DNA from: Cytospora piceicola
Taxonomy: Eukaryota; Ascomycota; Sordariomycetes; Diaporthales; Cytosporaceae
Assembly: GCA_023375675.1 (NCBI GenBank)
Contig: JALQBC010000024.1
Span: forward strand, 248,001-312,000
Direction of reading: 5' to 3'
Length of the DNA: 64,000 nt
Of this stretch, positions 1 to 12,047 are shown piece by piece (within the stretch, counting starts at the first letter, position 1; each line of letters begins with the position of its first letter). The position numbers and the translations under genes were made by a program. The notes under the pieces are model-generated. The model ran no database searches, was not told the origin of the DNA, and worked only from the letters and a program-made list of their open reading frames with translations.

Positions 1-1
1 C

Positions 2-346
2 TTCTTCCTCGTCGGCTTCTTCATCTGGAACATGGACAATCTTTTCTGTCGTCACCTTCGAGATGCGCGGCATGCCATCCTGCTACCGTGGGCGGTGATG
101 TTGGAAGGCCACGGTTGGTGGCACATCTTTACAGGAGTCGGCGCTTACTACTTCATTGTTTGGAGGATATGGTTGGCACGGTGCTTGGATGGCCACGAAC
201 GCGAGGAAATGCTGCAATGGCCGTCTGCCTTCACCTCTGTCCCAAAGGTAGTTCCCCGGCCTGGATATGTCTCCAAGGAGAACAGCAACGGACACGTCAA
301 CGGCGAGGCTAAGGGCAAGAGCCGGTCTACTAAGAAAGAATTGTAA
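2..346 (+). CDS. Alkaline ceramidase family, C-terminal fragment
   Basis: The last 114 residues of a membrane ceramidase (YPC1/YDC1/ACER family), an ER/Golgi enzyme that hydrolyses ceramide to sphingoid base and fatty acid. The frame is already open at base 2, so the gene begins left of the window. Visible family hallmarks are a hydrophobic stretch ending in W-N-M-D-N-L-F-C, then R-H-L-R-D-A-R and L-E-G-H-G-W-W-H, followed by a last membrane segment (G-A-Y-Y-F-I-V-W). The His residues in the last block correspond to metal/catalytic histidines known in the family. The tail is hydrophilic and lysine-rich (KSRSTKKEL). It is not a clean HDEL/KDEL signal, though a cytosolic KK-type motif is possible. 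The family call rests on these motifs alone. Confidence 0.75.
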   Translation, partial: FFLVGFFIWNMDNLFCRHLRDARHAILLPWAVMLEGHGWWHIFTGVGAYYFIVWRIWLARCLDGHEREEMLQWPSAFTSVPKVVPRPGYVSKENSNGHVNGEAKGKSRSTKKEL

Positions 347-1102
347 ATTTTGGGGGCGTAAAAAGCCTTGGTTAGAGTCGGGTTTTGCCAAATGATGATA
401 GAGTGGTCATAGTCGGCCCTGAGTTGTTAATATTTGTTACAAAAGCATGGCGACAGAAAGCCTTCCCGGCTAGGAACTGTCCATATATTGAAACCGTCAC
501 AAATCCGCCTGAGTCTTCGCTGCCACAGCCCCCCGGCCTCTTCCAGAGAGGACACCCCATTGGATATCTGTTCATGAGTGACAGCCCTTGAGTGGCTACA
601 GCAGGTTTATGGATGCTACATGGGCCAAATGAAATGAACCAACCCCGCCTGTTCCTTTAACGGGAGCTCCCTTGGTCGCAGTCCGTAGTTTCCGCTTGCA
701 TGCGCTCCCAAGCCACTGGGATGTTTCAGAATTGGCCGAGAGGCCCGACTGATCAGCTGGTGTAACTTAAGACTGTGGGCACACTTCTGGCCGTGTTGAA
801 GCCCGGGAACGACGGGTTGGCAGTTTGGGGCAGAACTGATCTTCAATGCCACGCAATCCTGTCTTGAATCCTTGCTGCTATATATGTACGGGTGTATATG
901 CCACACCAGGTCGACTGACTGAATCCGCCCCCTCCCGCCCCTGCATATATTTACTTGTCAGGTATGCACATGAGGCAGTGACTTGTATCTAAGAAAAGCT
1001 TGGCAATCTCATTCCCTCATATTCCTCTTATGACTGAATCTTTGCACCGTGTTAGGGTGTAGAACCACTGGAGGATAAGCATCGTGAAGACTTACTGTGG
1101 AA

Positions 1103-1123
1103 GGGGGGGGGGGGCGTGTGTGT
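1103..1123. repeat. Poly-G plus TG run
   Basis: Twelve G followed by C and a short GT repeat. Confidence 0.8.
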
Positions 1124-1410
1124 GAGAGGAAGATGATGGGGATGCAATACTACCCAAGTCATTTGATTTCATTTGATCCTATTTCTCTATATTGGAGTAG
1201 TTAGTGAAATATGTTGGCTCCCATGAATAAATACTATAGTAGAGATGCAACCTGGGATTACCGTTGGTGGGATTACTGTGTATAAGCCTGTTTGGACCTC
1301 CAAGATTATTTCGTGCTTCCCACGGTATATGGTTGACGGGATTCCTTGCTTGCTTGCCTGAAGTGTTGACTTGCGTAATCTCGATATTCTCAGTCTTGCG
1401 CAAACCTTAT

Positions 1411-1434
1411 TTGTTGTTGTTGTTGTTGTTGTTT
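1411..1434. repeat. TTG trinucleotide tract
   Basis: About eight TTG units in the left intergenic spacer. Confidence 0.85.
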
Positions 1435-1954
1435 TCGTTGTATGGTATTGGTAACTTTGGAACGTTCTCCTTCGGGAATGAACCTGTGCAGTTTCCAAAA
1501 CCTACCGTAAATTTACGGTACAGGCCAACGTCATCTGCACTGCACTGCCCTGTCCATCGGCGCGGGAGCGGCAACGGGCGTGCGAGCTTCAAGCAGACGG
1601 ACGACCAAACATGTGCTCGGACTTTACACCTAGTTCAATAGTATCTGACAGCCTCTTGCTTGCTGGCCTTTTCTAGATGTGTTTGTGATCTCGTGCAATG
1701 CGCTTTTTTTTCTTTCACAAACCTGTCTCGTCCTCGCTTTCACCGCTCTAGAGACGCCTTGGAAAGCTCCGAGACACCCCGCTGCCCGCGACTGAATCCA
1801 ACTTACGCCGCTCCCACTTTCTCCCTGGTCCGGAACGACAACATCCAAATCCAGCATGCCATCCGTCTCCAGAACATCTTCACTTGTATAGCCCAATAAT
1901 TCTGTCGCCACTGTATGGCCACGCCACTCGCTTCCTTATTATTATTGAAGAGCC

Positions 1955-4592
1955 ATGTCAGGTCAAGGGTTCAAGCCGAAATGGGGCTCCCTTCTTTCGC
2001 AAGCCGTCGCCGGCGTCGAAGCCCGACTAGATAACATCCTCGCTGAGGAGGACATGCCCAAGCCGACTCCCAGCCCCACGCCCTCACAGCAGTCCAAACC
2101 TCCTGGTACGCATATGCATACGTGGTTGACTTTTCTCAAAAGGTGGCTTCACGTTGCGGCGTGCTGACTTGGTTTTCTTGACTTTGTAGGACCGCCGACA
2201 CCCGATTCCGTCAAGGCCAGGCAGAATGATCGGCTACAGGAGAGACTCGCGAGGGCCGTCGCCGCAAAGGCAGCAAAAGGAGAGGGATCCTCGACGAAAC
2301 CAACGCCCACGGCAAGCCCACGCCAGAGCTTAGACCTGCCGAACCGTACGTCCACAGACAGTGCAGCGCCGGAGCCGTCACCGCAGAGCCCAAAAGCAAA
2401 CACCTCAGCAAGAGCCTCACAGGATACTGGGAGAAAGTCACTTGAGACACCCGAGAAGGGCGCAGCGGATACAGACGATGCGCCAGTAGTATCACGGGGT
2501 ACTTCGAATCCGGACGCCAACGCTGGTGCTGCCACTGCTGAGGCGGTAGATGACCCTGTCAAGGCAAGCCCCGGAGGGAACGCGGTCACTGAGTTGCAGG
2601 ATGACCGTATCAAACAGCTGGAGAGGGCTCTAGAGGAATTGGCGACACAACAGCAAGAGGAAACCCACAACTATGTCGAGCAGATCGATGCCCTCCAGGC
2701 AAAGCTTCAATACTTGGCTCGAGAAGCCACCGAATCGGCCAGGAAAGAAGCCAAAGAGGCGCCTGCTGGGACTATGGAGAAGAAGCTGGCGGAAAAGGAT
2801 CAACAGATAGCCGGACTCATGGAAGAGGGCAAGAACCTGGCCAGCACAGAACAGAAACTCCGGACCGTCATCAAGAGCTTGCGATCCAAGATTGGCGAGA
2901 ATGAGAAAGAGATAAACAACGTCAAGACCTCCAAGGGCAAAGTAGAACAGGAGCTGGAAGCTGCGCGGCGGCGTTCCAGGCGTGCCGATGACCTAGAAAA
3001 GTACCAGGGCGAGCTGCACAAACGCATCGGCCAGTCCCAGAAGGAGATAGACGCGCTCAAATCCCAGTCTGCGGGCAGGGACAAGACGATTGCGGATCTG
3101 AAAGCGCAACTGCAACACTCGGCGGAGGAGAAGGACAACCTTGCTGCCAAGATCAACGACGAGGCCTTGGCCAAGGAACGACAGCGAGTCCGAGAGCTGG
3201 AGGAAGAAGTCTCCGACTTGAAGGTCGAGAAGGATCTTGTTGCTGACCGCGGTAAATCACGGGAAAATGAACTCAAGGAAAAGGCCGACCGGGCTGCAGA
3301 GCGCGCCCGTGCGATCGAAGTAGAGCTGAAGGCCGAGATGCAAGTGACGGAGAGCAAATTGGAGTCTATGAGGGTCATGGCAGAAGAGGTCTCCTCAGGG
3401 GCGATGGGTGACTCTCAGGCCAAATTACTACGACAGGTCGAGACACTTCAGACACAGTACGCCATTGCGACCGAGAACTGGCAAGGCATCGAAAGCACAC
3501 TCCAGGCCAGGATATCAAACCTAGAGAAGGAAAGGAACGAAGCTCAGCACCGCGAGTCCGAGATGAGGAAGAAGGCCCGTGAAGCTGTAAGTTTACCCGA
3601 GGTGTACTTATCGCAGCAAAAGGATACTGATTATAGACCAGGCACTCCGTGCCAAGCGCAACGAGGAAGAGCTCGAAGACGCCAAGACGCAGATCCCCAG
3701 CATACAAGAAGATGTGAAGGCCCACCAATCTCAGATAGAGGTACTGAAGAAGCGGTCCGAGGAGGCTGAGGCTGCTGCCGCCGAGGCAAAGGCGGAATTG
3801 GAGAGGCTGAAGGCGGCACTCACCGAAGAGAAGGCCACAAATCGTGAGCAAGATCGACAGGGCCAATGGCTAGAAGATGCGCCGGCACCGCCTTTCAAGT
3901 CCGGCAGCAGACCTGAATCACCTTCGGTGTCAATGCCCACGAGGAGTTCTAGCACTGATTTCCTGGGCTTCGGGTCGTTGTCGAACAAGTTCCGGAAACA
4001 TTCGGCACCATCTAGCAACGGTGACCCCCTGGAGCGATATACGTCACGCAGGACATCGGTGCAGCCATCGAGCAGACCGTCTGCCTACACAGGGAACTCA
4101 TATCCCCTGCCGCCAATACTCAGCCCCACAATAGAGGCACTACCAGCCGCGCCTTCGATACACCCCCTCGAGAGATCGGATACCTTCGATAGCGCCGAGA
4201 GGTCCTCCTCGCCACAGCAGATCGCCCAGGACATGGTGTCCGTGTCGACCGTCGCGGCGGGCCCGTCCGTCCAGCTGGTCGAGAAGCTCAGCGCGGCCAT
4301 CCGGCGGCTCGAGACGGAGAAGGTGGCCACCAGGGAGGAGCTCACGCGCATCTCGGGCCAGCGCGACGAGGCGCGGGCCGAGATCGTGTCGCTCATGAGG
4401 GAGGTGGACCACGGCAAGAGGGCGCTCGAGGAGGTCGCGAAGCTGCAGGCCGACGTGGCCGAGGTCAGCGAGCGGTACGAGACGACGCTGGAGCTCCTGG
4501 GCGAGAAGAGCGAGATGGTCGAGGAGCTGAAGGCGGACGTGGAGGACGTCAAGACCATGTATAGGGATCTGATAGAGAGGACTATCAAATGA
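1955..4592 (+). CDS. TMF1/Sgm1-like golgin (coiled-coil, TMF TATA-binding-type C-terminus)
   Basis: A predicted 832-residue coiled-coil protein of the TATA element modulatory factor/Sgm1 family. These are Golgi-associated tethers that bind Rab6/Ypt6-GTP. Exons: 1955-2105, 2190-3586, 3642-4592; both introns (2106-2189, 3587-3641) are GT-AG and keep frame. The N-terminus M-S-G-Q-G-F-K-P-K-W-G-S-L-L resembles the family start. Residues about 186-590 are almost continuous heptad-like K/E/L coiled coil. About 600-720 is Ser/Pro-rich and disordered. About 725-832 is a second coiled coil, where the family's conserved Rab-binding region lies. It faces NAS6 tail to tail across 200 bp. Rab binding is inferred from the family; the older transcription-factor name should not be taken as function. 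Confidence 0.8.
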
Positions 4593-4793
4593 GGAGGCGA
4601 GCACGGGATGGAGGTCAAGGGTGGGGAGGCGAGGCCAGGGCGAGGGGGTGGTGGTTAACAGAGCGGGTAAAAACAAATGTCTGGTCCAAGCGGGGTTTTA
4701 AGAGCCAGTTTATGATATTCATGATATTCATTCTTTGCTTTCATTTTCCACTTGAGGCTATCTGCTGCATCCCGCGTGGTACCAATCGTAGAA

Positions 4794-5907
4794 TTACAGG
4801 TCGATGCCTTCGTTCTCTGCCATTCGCTCGATGTATTTCCGGACCTGCATCTGGTGAGTGTTCCTGTTCAGAGGCAAGGAGCGAGAGGGGACTGCATCGC
4901 GGCCAAACTCACCTCCCTGTCCGGTGCCAAGTCCAACGCCAACTGGCCACTCGTGTCCCTCTTGTCCACCTCGGCGCCGGCCTTCAGGAGCGCGACGGCC
5001 GTGTCCGCGTGGCCCTCGGCCACGGCGTGGTGCAGCGCCGTCTGGCCGTCGCTGTCGGTGGCGTTCAGCGGGCTCTTGTTCTTCAGGAGCAGGCCGACCA
5101 TGGCCACGGAGCCCACGGCGGCGGCGCGGTGGAGGGCGTACTGGCCGCGCCTGTCGCGGACCCGGGCCGACGCCGGGGTGGCGTTGTCGAAGAGACGCCG
5201 GGCGACGTCGAGGTTGTTCTTGGAGGCGACGAAGTGGACGACCGTCTGGCCCGTGTTGTCTAAGGGACACCGGCGTTAGTGGGTTGGCTGGTTGGGGGGT
5301 GGGTGGGAGGGCAGGGCTCGGTGGGATCTCACTCTTCTCGTTGGGGTCGGCGCCCTTGCTAAGAAGGAACTCGACGAGCCTGTCACTGTCTTTCACACTG
5401 GCTGCTATCATGAGTGGCGTCCATCCCATGTCGTCCTGTGGGAGGCGTATATCGTTAGCAACAAGTCCGCAGCCACGCACCCCCCCCCCGGCTCCCGTCA
5501 CCTGCAACTATCCCCATGTCGTACCTGGACATCGACGTCGAAACCTTTTTGCTCTGCAAGCAGTTGTACGATGTCGAGCTGGTTAGAAGAAGCGGCCCAG
5601 TGGATTGGTAGGCGGCCATCATCGTCCTTCCGTTGGGCGAGCTTCGGATCTACCTATGAGTAAGAGAGGAGAACCCCTCATCAGTCCCTATCTCGGCAAG
5701 AATGAGAGTAGATGAGATAGAGGACCACTCACGTTGAGAAGGGACTCAACGACCGTCACTGCGAAATATGATTAGCTGCTAATCCTGGCCTCGAGGAGAC
5801 GGGGGACGTCGGTAGTCTGAGAAGTCTCAGGGGGGTTCCGGTTGATAGGACTCACGTCTGCCATCCCTGCAGGCGGCGTGTATTGCGAATTTAGACTGGG
5901 CGTCCAT
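4794..5907 (-). CDS. NAS6: Proteasome regulatory-particle assembly chaperone Nas6 (gankyrin)
   Basis: A 235-residue ankyrin-repeat protein that binds the C-terminus of Rpt3 and guides 19S base assembly in the known family. Six exons read on the minus strand: 5856-5907, 5733-5758, 5525-5653, 5333-5435, 4913-5259, 4794-4844. The five introns are short (68-97 bp), all GT-AG, and reading frame joins exactly. Repeat signatures run through the whole chain: D-G-R-L-P-I-H-W-A-A, G-W-T-P-L-M-I-A-A, G-Q-T-V-V-H-F-V-A, G-Q-Y-A-L-H-R-A-A, G-Q-T-A-L-H-H-A-V. It ends R-K-Y-I-E-R-M-A-E-N-E-G-I-D-L, close to the length of yeast Nas6 (228). The start at 5907 is the first Met in frame with the ankyrin core. 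The promoter is shared with PRP46 (616 bp). Confidence 0.9.
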
Positions 5908-6523
5908 CTTGTTGTTCTGAGAAATGAAATCGATTTGGGGATGAGAGATGATGGAGATTAGAGGTTTCCAAAATGTCGTCGCTGTTTGGAGCGAGTGAGT
6001 TAACTGGCGTGTATGAATGTTTGCCTATTGGTATAAGTGAGATCTGGAACGAGGGTCTGAATGGAGACGAGTCTGCAACAAAGCGGGACGACTGGATGAC
6101 TTCAGGATGGGAAACAAAGATGCAAAATGATCTTGAGATACATATCTTTTATTGAAATTTTGGAACAAACAATAGGCTCCCTTTCAGATCCTCACAGACA
6201 AAAGAAGAAGGAAGTTGAGATGCTGGTGATCTACTGTTGTAGACACAGAGTGAGGATGTTTTGTGAACAGCCCCCCGCTGGGTATCAGAACAGCCCCAGT
6301 CTACACTCGTCCTCGAAGCTCCCGATTTTTTGTTCATATCGAACCTCCAAGCTCGAGCCGCGATGCCAACTTTCCCAACGCATAAACTCCATCCACCACA
6401 CCCACAAGAAACCCGCCCAACACTCAACTCCAACGCCGCTACCCACCACCTTACGACTTGACACTATTGTGATAGCCCATACACCACCCCCACCATTCCA
6501 TCAGGCCCTGCCACGCCGCAACA
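5908..6523. promoter_or_regulatory. Divergent promoter region NAS6 / PRP46
   Basis: A 616 bp head-to-head spacer. The 6370-6520 part is C/A-rich (CCACC, CAACTC runs), as often seen in fungal 5' leaders directly before a start codon. No specific operator was recognised. Confidence 0.5.
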
Positions 6524-8076
6524 ATGGCCGCTGACACGTCCACAACACTCGAATCCCTAATCTCCAAGAACGCGAGGGCCACCAAGCTCGTCTACTCAGA
6601 ATCAACAGGCCGCAAGAGGATACGCCTCGACCCCGCCGCGAACCCCGAGCCGGAGGCTGACAAGGACGCCATCTCGATCCGCCTGCACTCCGAGTACAAC
6701 GACCTGCTGACGCTGCCCGAGCCCCTGGCCGCGAAGCAAGCCGCCGCTGCCGGCGCGAGGAGGAAGGTCAAGAAGGCACCCGCCCCCGGCCCCGAGGGCG
6801 CGCCCACGCCGGCCGAGGAGAACACGAGGAAGCTGATCGAGGGGATCCCGTCCAAGGCGCCAAAGGGCCAGCCGGGGGCCGGCCCGCAGTCCAACGCCCT
6901 GGTGCGGCGGGTGCCCGGGGCCGCGCCGGGCGGCGGCGGCGGCGGCGCGGGCGATAGGGGCCAGGGCGGCTCGCAGACGACGAGCCTGATGCGCATGTCG
7001 GAGGCGGTCAACGCGCAGCCGAGGCCCGAGTGGCACAAGCCCTGGAAGCTGCACAAGGTCATCTCGGGGCACCTGGGGTGGGTGCGGAGCCTGGCCGTGG
7101 AGCCGAACAACAAGTGGTTCGTGACCGGGAGCGGCGACAGGACCATCAAGGTGTGGGACCTGGCCTCGGGCCAGCTGCGGCTGACGCTGACGGGGCACAT
7201 CAGCACGGTCCGGGGCCTCGCCGTGTCGCCCCGGCACCCGTACCTGTTCTCGTGTGGCGAGGACAAGATGGTCAAGTGCTGGGACCTGGAGACGAACAAG
7301 GTCATCCGGCACTACCACGGCCACCTTTCCGGTGTCTACACCCTGGCCCTGCACCCCACGCTGGACGTCCTGGTCACGGGTGGAAGGGACGGCGTCGCGA
7401 GGGTCTGGGATATGCGTACGAGGAGCAACATCCACGTTCTGAGCGGGCACACCGGCACCGTGAGCAGCCTGATCTGCCAGGAGGCCGACCCCCAGGTCAT
7501 CACCGGGTCTCTCGACAGCACCTGCCGGCTGTGGGACCTCGCCGCGGGCAAGTCCATGGGCGTCCTGACCCACCACAAGAAGGGCATCCGGGCCCTGGCG
7601 TCACATCCTTCCGAGTTCACGTTCGCCACGGGGAGCACGTCCAGCATCAAGCAGTGGAAGTGCCCCGAGGGCGCGTTCATGCAGAACTTTGAGGGGCAGA
7701 ACTCCATCATCAACACCCTCTCGGTGAACAACGACAACGTCATGTTCTCCGGGGGCGATAACGGCTCCATGAGCTTCTGGGTAGGTGCCAAACTCAATCC
7801 ACCAAGGACACCCAAACTTTGGTGGACGCAGATGCTAACAGACGAAAACAGGACTGGAAGAGTGGCTACCGCTACCAGGCCATGGACACCATCGCCCAGC
7901 CCGGCTCGCTCGACGCCGAGAACGGTGTATTCTGCTCGACGTTCGATCACTCCGGCCTGCGGCTGATCTGTGGTGAGGCGGACAAGACCATCAAGATATG
8001 GAAGCCAGACGACGACGCGACGCCAGAGACGCACCCGATCGACTGGAAGCCGTCGCTGCAGAGGCGACGATACTGA
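6524..8076 (+). CDS. PRP46: Pre-mRNA-splicing factor Prp46 (PLRG1/Cwf1), WD40
   Basis: A 493-residue WD40 protein of the Prp19-associated (NTC/NineTeen) complex, which stabilises the catalytic spliceosome. Exons 6524-7780 and 7852-8076, with one GT-AG intron of 71 bp near the 3' end. The first ~180 residues are low-complexity (Pro, Ala, a run of six Gly). From the [11 protein letters not shown] motif at about 178 come seven WD40 blades, several with clean GH...WD signatures ([36 protein letters not shown]). The C-terminus [11 protein letters not shown] is typical of the family. Very high GC at third positions produces several long shadow frames on both strands. It meets ORC1 tail to tail. Confidence 0.93.
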
Positions 8077-8531
8077 TCACCTCGGGGTCAGGTTGTTTTG
8101 AGAGTAGTATATATTTGATCGGCGGAAACCAGGTAGTCGGTGAATTGTGAAGATAGATAGATACCCTTAATCATGAGACGGACTGCACAAACCGAAACGT
8201 GTAGTGTTGAGGTGGCATCCTATACAGCGCAAGCCATGCCCCTATGAGAGAGACGTTTTCCGGCCGGCGTCAATCCAAGACTATGATGATTGTGAGGAAA
8301 CCTCACCCCCTTTGTTACCAAGTCTGCTCTCCGTATTGCGTTGAAAGTGTCGCCATACGGTGAATATGACATGTTTTACTTCGACGTGTGTATAAGCAGT
8401 ACCTCTGGAGAGCATATTTGACTTGGGTTCTTCAACACCTCTTGTGCGGCGGTTAACGAGACGGTTGTAACTGGGATAGTTGACCACGGAATGGTTATAA
8501 TAACTACCAACTCTCGTGGCATCTATCTCCA
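8077..8531. other. Convergent 3' spacer PRP46 / ORC1
   Basis: 455 bp between two stop codons. It is AT-richer than the flanking exons and includes a short TATATATT stretch near 8108. No gene or clear terminator structure was seen. Confidence 0.5.
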
Positions 8532-10911
8532 CTACATGACAAGGCCCATTGCCTTGATCTCAGGATCATCCCGGAACGCCAGCCGCACTTCCTCGTCCCC
8601 CACCGCGAGCCGGATCTTGCTCGGCCGCTCGGCCCTGTGCGCCTCCAGATTGACAATACCCGCACCCGTGAGGTCTATCGCGGCGGCGCCCAGACCGGCC
8701 AGGCGGACCCCTCTCACGTCGCGGCTCGGCTTGCTCTCCCACGAGTGGCCGTCGCCCGGGCGCGCCTTCCTCTCCAGGAGGTCTAGCTGCCGGTTGCCAG
8801 CCGCCAGCCTCAGCGACCGCTGCATCTCCTCCAGGACGTCTCCATAGGTGCTCTCCGCCAGCCCTGTCCTCTGCGTCCTCGCCAGCAGCGCCGACAGCAG
8901 CAGCCGCGACGCAAACGGCAGGGCCCGCAGGTACTGCTGCAGGGGGCTGCTCGTCGCCTCGTTGATGGCCCTCCGCACCGTGTCGATCGTGACTCTGCCG
9001 GCGTTCTTCTTCTTGGGGCTGGCCTCGCCCCTGGCCTCCTTCTCCCTCTGCCTCTTGCTCGGCGTAGACGGGCCCGACGTCGAGTCCGCCGACTTTGCCT
9101 CCGCCTCCGCCAGCTCCACCGCCCGCCTGCAGATGTCGAGTGCCCGCCGCGCGTCCCCGCTGACCGCGGCGACCTTGCGGCTCGCGAACTGGACGGCGTC
9201 CGGCTCGACGATGTTGCCAGGGACGCCTTCGAGGCGGGATTGGACGATCCTCATGAGCTGTTCGTGGTTGTACCCCGGGAATGTGATTCTCGTCAGGCCT
9301 AGTCGGCTGCTGATCTTGTTGCTCAGCGTCCTCTCCGGCAGGTCCATGGTGTTCGCGACTGCCATAACGATCAACCGGCTGTGCCTCAGGCCAGGCCAGT
9401 TGAAGAAGTTGTACATGACCCCCTGGTTCTTGGTCACCAGCTGGTCTAGCTCGTCCATCAACACCACACAAGGCACTCGACGCGGGCTGGGATGACTAAA
9501 CTCTCGTTCAAGTAGATCCAGAGCCTGCGCCGGGCTGACCCGTTGCCCCTTAAGCGCCTCCCACAGGAGCGAGTAAGCCTGGTGCGGATCTGTGATCTTC
9601 ATGCCGTTGATCTCAACGAAGATGAAATCGTCGAGTTCATCCGATCTCACGGATTCGTCCAGCCGGGACACCACTTCCCGCACAGTTGCGGTCTTCCCTG
9701 TCCCGGGAGTCCCTGAGATGTAGATGCAGGTGCCCATGCCGTCGGTGATGGCAGCCTCGAGGTGAGAGTAAACCAAGCTGAACTCGGCCTCTCGACAGGG
9801 AAGGCTGGTGGGCACTGAAGCAACGTGGAGGTTTGCCCGGGCTATCTGGAATGGCGAAGCTTGATGGTGGCTTGGTGAGAGGATACGTGTAGCCAAGGGT
9901 GTGAACTCCAGATGCTTCTTTACAAGAATCCTGTCAAGCAGTCAGCCCCTCCGCTCATATCACGCCCAGTCACTGAAGGAACCACTTACTTTCGATGTGA
10001 CGATGGAGTCACAGGCTTGCTCACAGACTTTGGCTTCCTTGGTGTTCCCGGGACGTTCGTTGGCTTGCGTGGCGTCCGTTTCTGGCCCCACCCTTCGTCT
10101 TCTCCGTCTCCAATGGCATCGTATAATGCATCTGGGGATTCCTGCCTCACCGGCTTACGTTTCCTCGTAGCCTTCGTCCCCCTCTCTACCAACTCAACCA
10201 GGGAATGGATGTCGTCTACTCCTTGGTAGACGTCCTCCCAGAGAAACTCGTCGGTATAGGAAGCTGTCCTGATATTACAGCCTCGGCGACAAACGAAGAC
10301 CTTCCCATAGTCGTTGGAGTTCCGAGGAATCTTCCCGTTAGGATATTTCCTCTCGTACGCTTCCAAGGACATGACCTTAGCCTTGCCGTTCAGGGACTCC
10401 AGAGGGTTAAGATCAGAATTCGGAGTGATGTACAATTCGTTCTATGGAAACAGTCAGTCCCAAACTCCAGAAAACACCTCGTGCGTTCTAGAACGCAAAT
10501 CGGGCTTACCCAAAGGAAATCCGTTCTCTTTTTGTGCTTGTTCCGAATCTCCTTCTCGGAGGAGAACCACAAAAAGTCGGCGGTCTTGTCTCCATATTCG
10601 TCTTCCAAGAACTCACGAATTATGGCGATCCAGGCTTCACCTGTCGTCTCTGCCTTGAGAAAGACAATATCTCCGAGGCGACACTCAAATGAGCCCATCC
10701 TTGCGCCAATGATCTTTGGCTCAAAGTCAGCACGCTTCCTCTTGAGCGTGGTCCCATCTGCCCGCGAGGGAGAATCTTCCCGGTCTTCGTAGACCCATTC
10801 CCAGGGGTGATCATCAATACCAAGCTCATCGTCCGAGTCCTCTCTTGCGATGCCGGGCAGGGTGGTTTGCCTGCTCCTCTTTGAGAGCCGCGGTGAGTCG
10901 GGAGTCGGCAT
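8532..10911 (-). CDS. ORC1: Origin recognition complex subunit 1 (BAH + AAA+ ATPase)
   Basis: The largest ORC subunit, which binds replication origins and loads MCM with Cdc6. Exons on the minus strand: 10510-10911, 9990-10441, 8532-9930; introns are GT-AG with frame kept, giving 750 residues. A BAH domain spans about residues 65-200 (starting K-I-I-G-A-R-M-G-S-F). A basic K/R/P-rich linker follows. The AAA+ core begins about 310 with Walker A G-T-P-G-T-G-K-T near 358 and Walker B V-V-L-M-D-E-L-D near 438. P-C-R-E-A-E-F precedes the ATPase domain, as in Orc1/Cdc6. The C-terminal ~190 residues fit the winged-helix region. I chose the Met at 10911 (M-P-T-P-D-S-P); an in-frame Met at 10944 would add 11 residues. 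Confidence 0.93.
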
Positions 10912-12047
10912 TATTCTAAGCAGCCAGTGAGTTACTGCCTGCAACTAAACTGTTATGCGTAGTCGGTCTGAAAATCCAGGGTTGTTGCTGATGGGTTGGA
11001 AAACAGACACTCTCACAAAGACTGGCTGCGCTGGCTCAATGCTGGTTGGTGTCGTGTAAAGTGCTTTCCAAATTGAGACGCGCCTTCACGCGAATCCCTG
11101 CCGCCTGCTGCTGTGTGAGTGGCCCGGACGGCATATAGCGACTATGCAATAAACGGGGTTATTTGACTAGTCCGACATCAATCCCCGAGGAAGACCTTAC
11201 GCTGCCAAACCAAAAGTCAAAAGGATACTGTCATCCATGGACCCCAAGAATTACCTAGGTACTTTTAAACAGGTTTTTACTACAGAGTCACAGAGAGACC
11301 AAATACTGGTAGGAGAAGGCGATGGACCATTTTCAATGACCGGGCCTGTAGCCTCATACATTTCGTCCATCAGGCACCCCTTTGCAAAGTATTCATGTAA
11401 AAGAAAAGTAACCCAAAGCCTCTGAGGTGGATAACAGGATGGCCCTTTGCGGACTACTTGATGAGTATCATCGGTAAAATAAAAGCCTTGGAATGTTGCT
11501 GAAGCAGGCTGGGATTTGATTGAGTTTCAAGATGTTCCTCGGGTCTATCCATTGAAGGCTCGAGCCTCATGCCGACGAGAAAGAAGCCTTGATATCCTTT
11601 CTCTTAGTTCCAATGTTGTTTTGATCTGGTTCACCGAGTGTCAATGCGCGGCAGCCTGGTGAAAGAGCTTTCCAGCTCGGTCGAACTGCCAGTCGTCATA
11701 CGTTTCTCGAAAACATGCCCGAAAACATGGGCAGCACTTACCTGGGTACTACATTGGTAGATTGCCTACTTGAGGACCTATAAGTGTGTCCCTTGGTAGG
11801 TAGCTTACTTGGGCAACTGCCTCAGCACGGTTGCCTCACACTCCGCCCTCAACTATAAGCCCCAATAGGCGCTCCTTCTGGATGTTGCCTACCACAATCT
11901 CCAATTCATCCAGTGGCTTACTTACGTTGTTCGCCCAACAGGCTGCTCATATACATCCGTCTTCAGTCTACAGCCATCTCATATTTGATTTGATGTACCG
12001 ATTCCCTGTTCACTCCTTTCGTCAACACAGAGTTGTCACTGCCCAAC
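10912..12047. promoter_or_regulatory. Divergent promoter region, ORC1 / unrecognised gene
   Basis: A 1.1 kb head-to-head spacer. It carries the palindrome TACCTAGGTA at 11252-11261 and degenerate relatives (CCTACTTGAGG, GGTAGGTAGCTTACTTGGG) between about 11740 and 11815. No reading frame with gene features was found. Confidence 0.5.

Larger units (their letters stand above)
347..1954. other. Intergenic spacer, no gene seen
   Basis: A 1.6 kb spacer between two same-strand genes. Open frames here are short and show no family features. It holds a 12-base G run followed by a short TG repeat at 1103-1123 and a TTG trinucleotide tract at 1411-1434. The part just before 1955 is CT-rich, as expected of a fungal 5' leader. 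Confidence 0.6.

Noticed and set aside
3631..3641. First AG (3636) as acceptor of the second TMF1-like intron
   Set aside because: It shifts the frame; the AG at 3641 continues the coiled coil without interruption.
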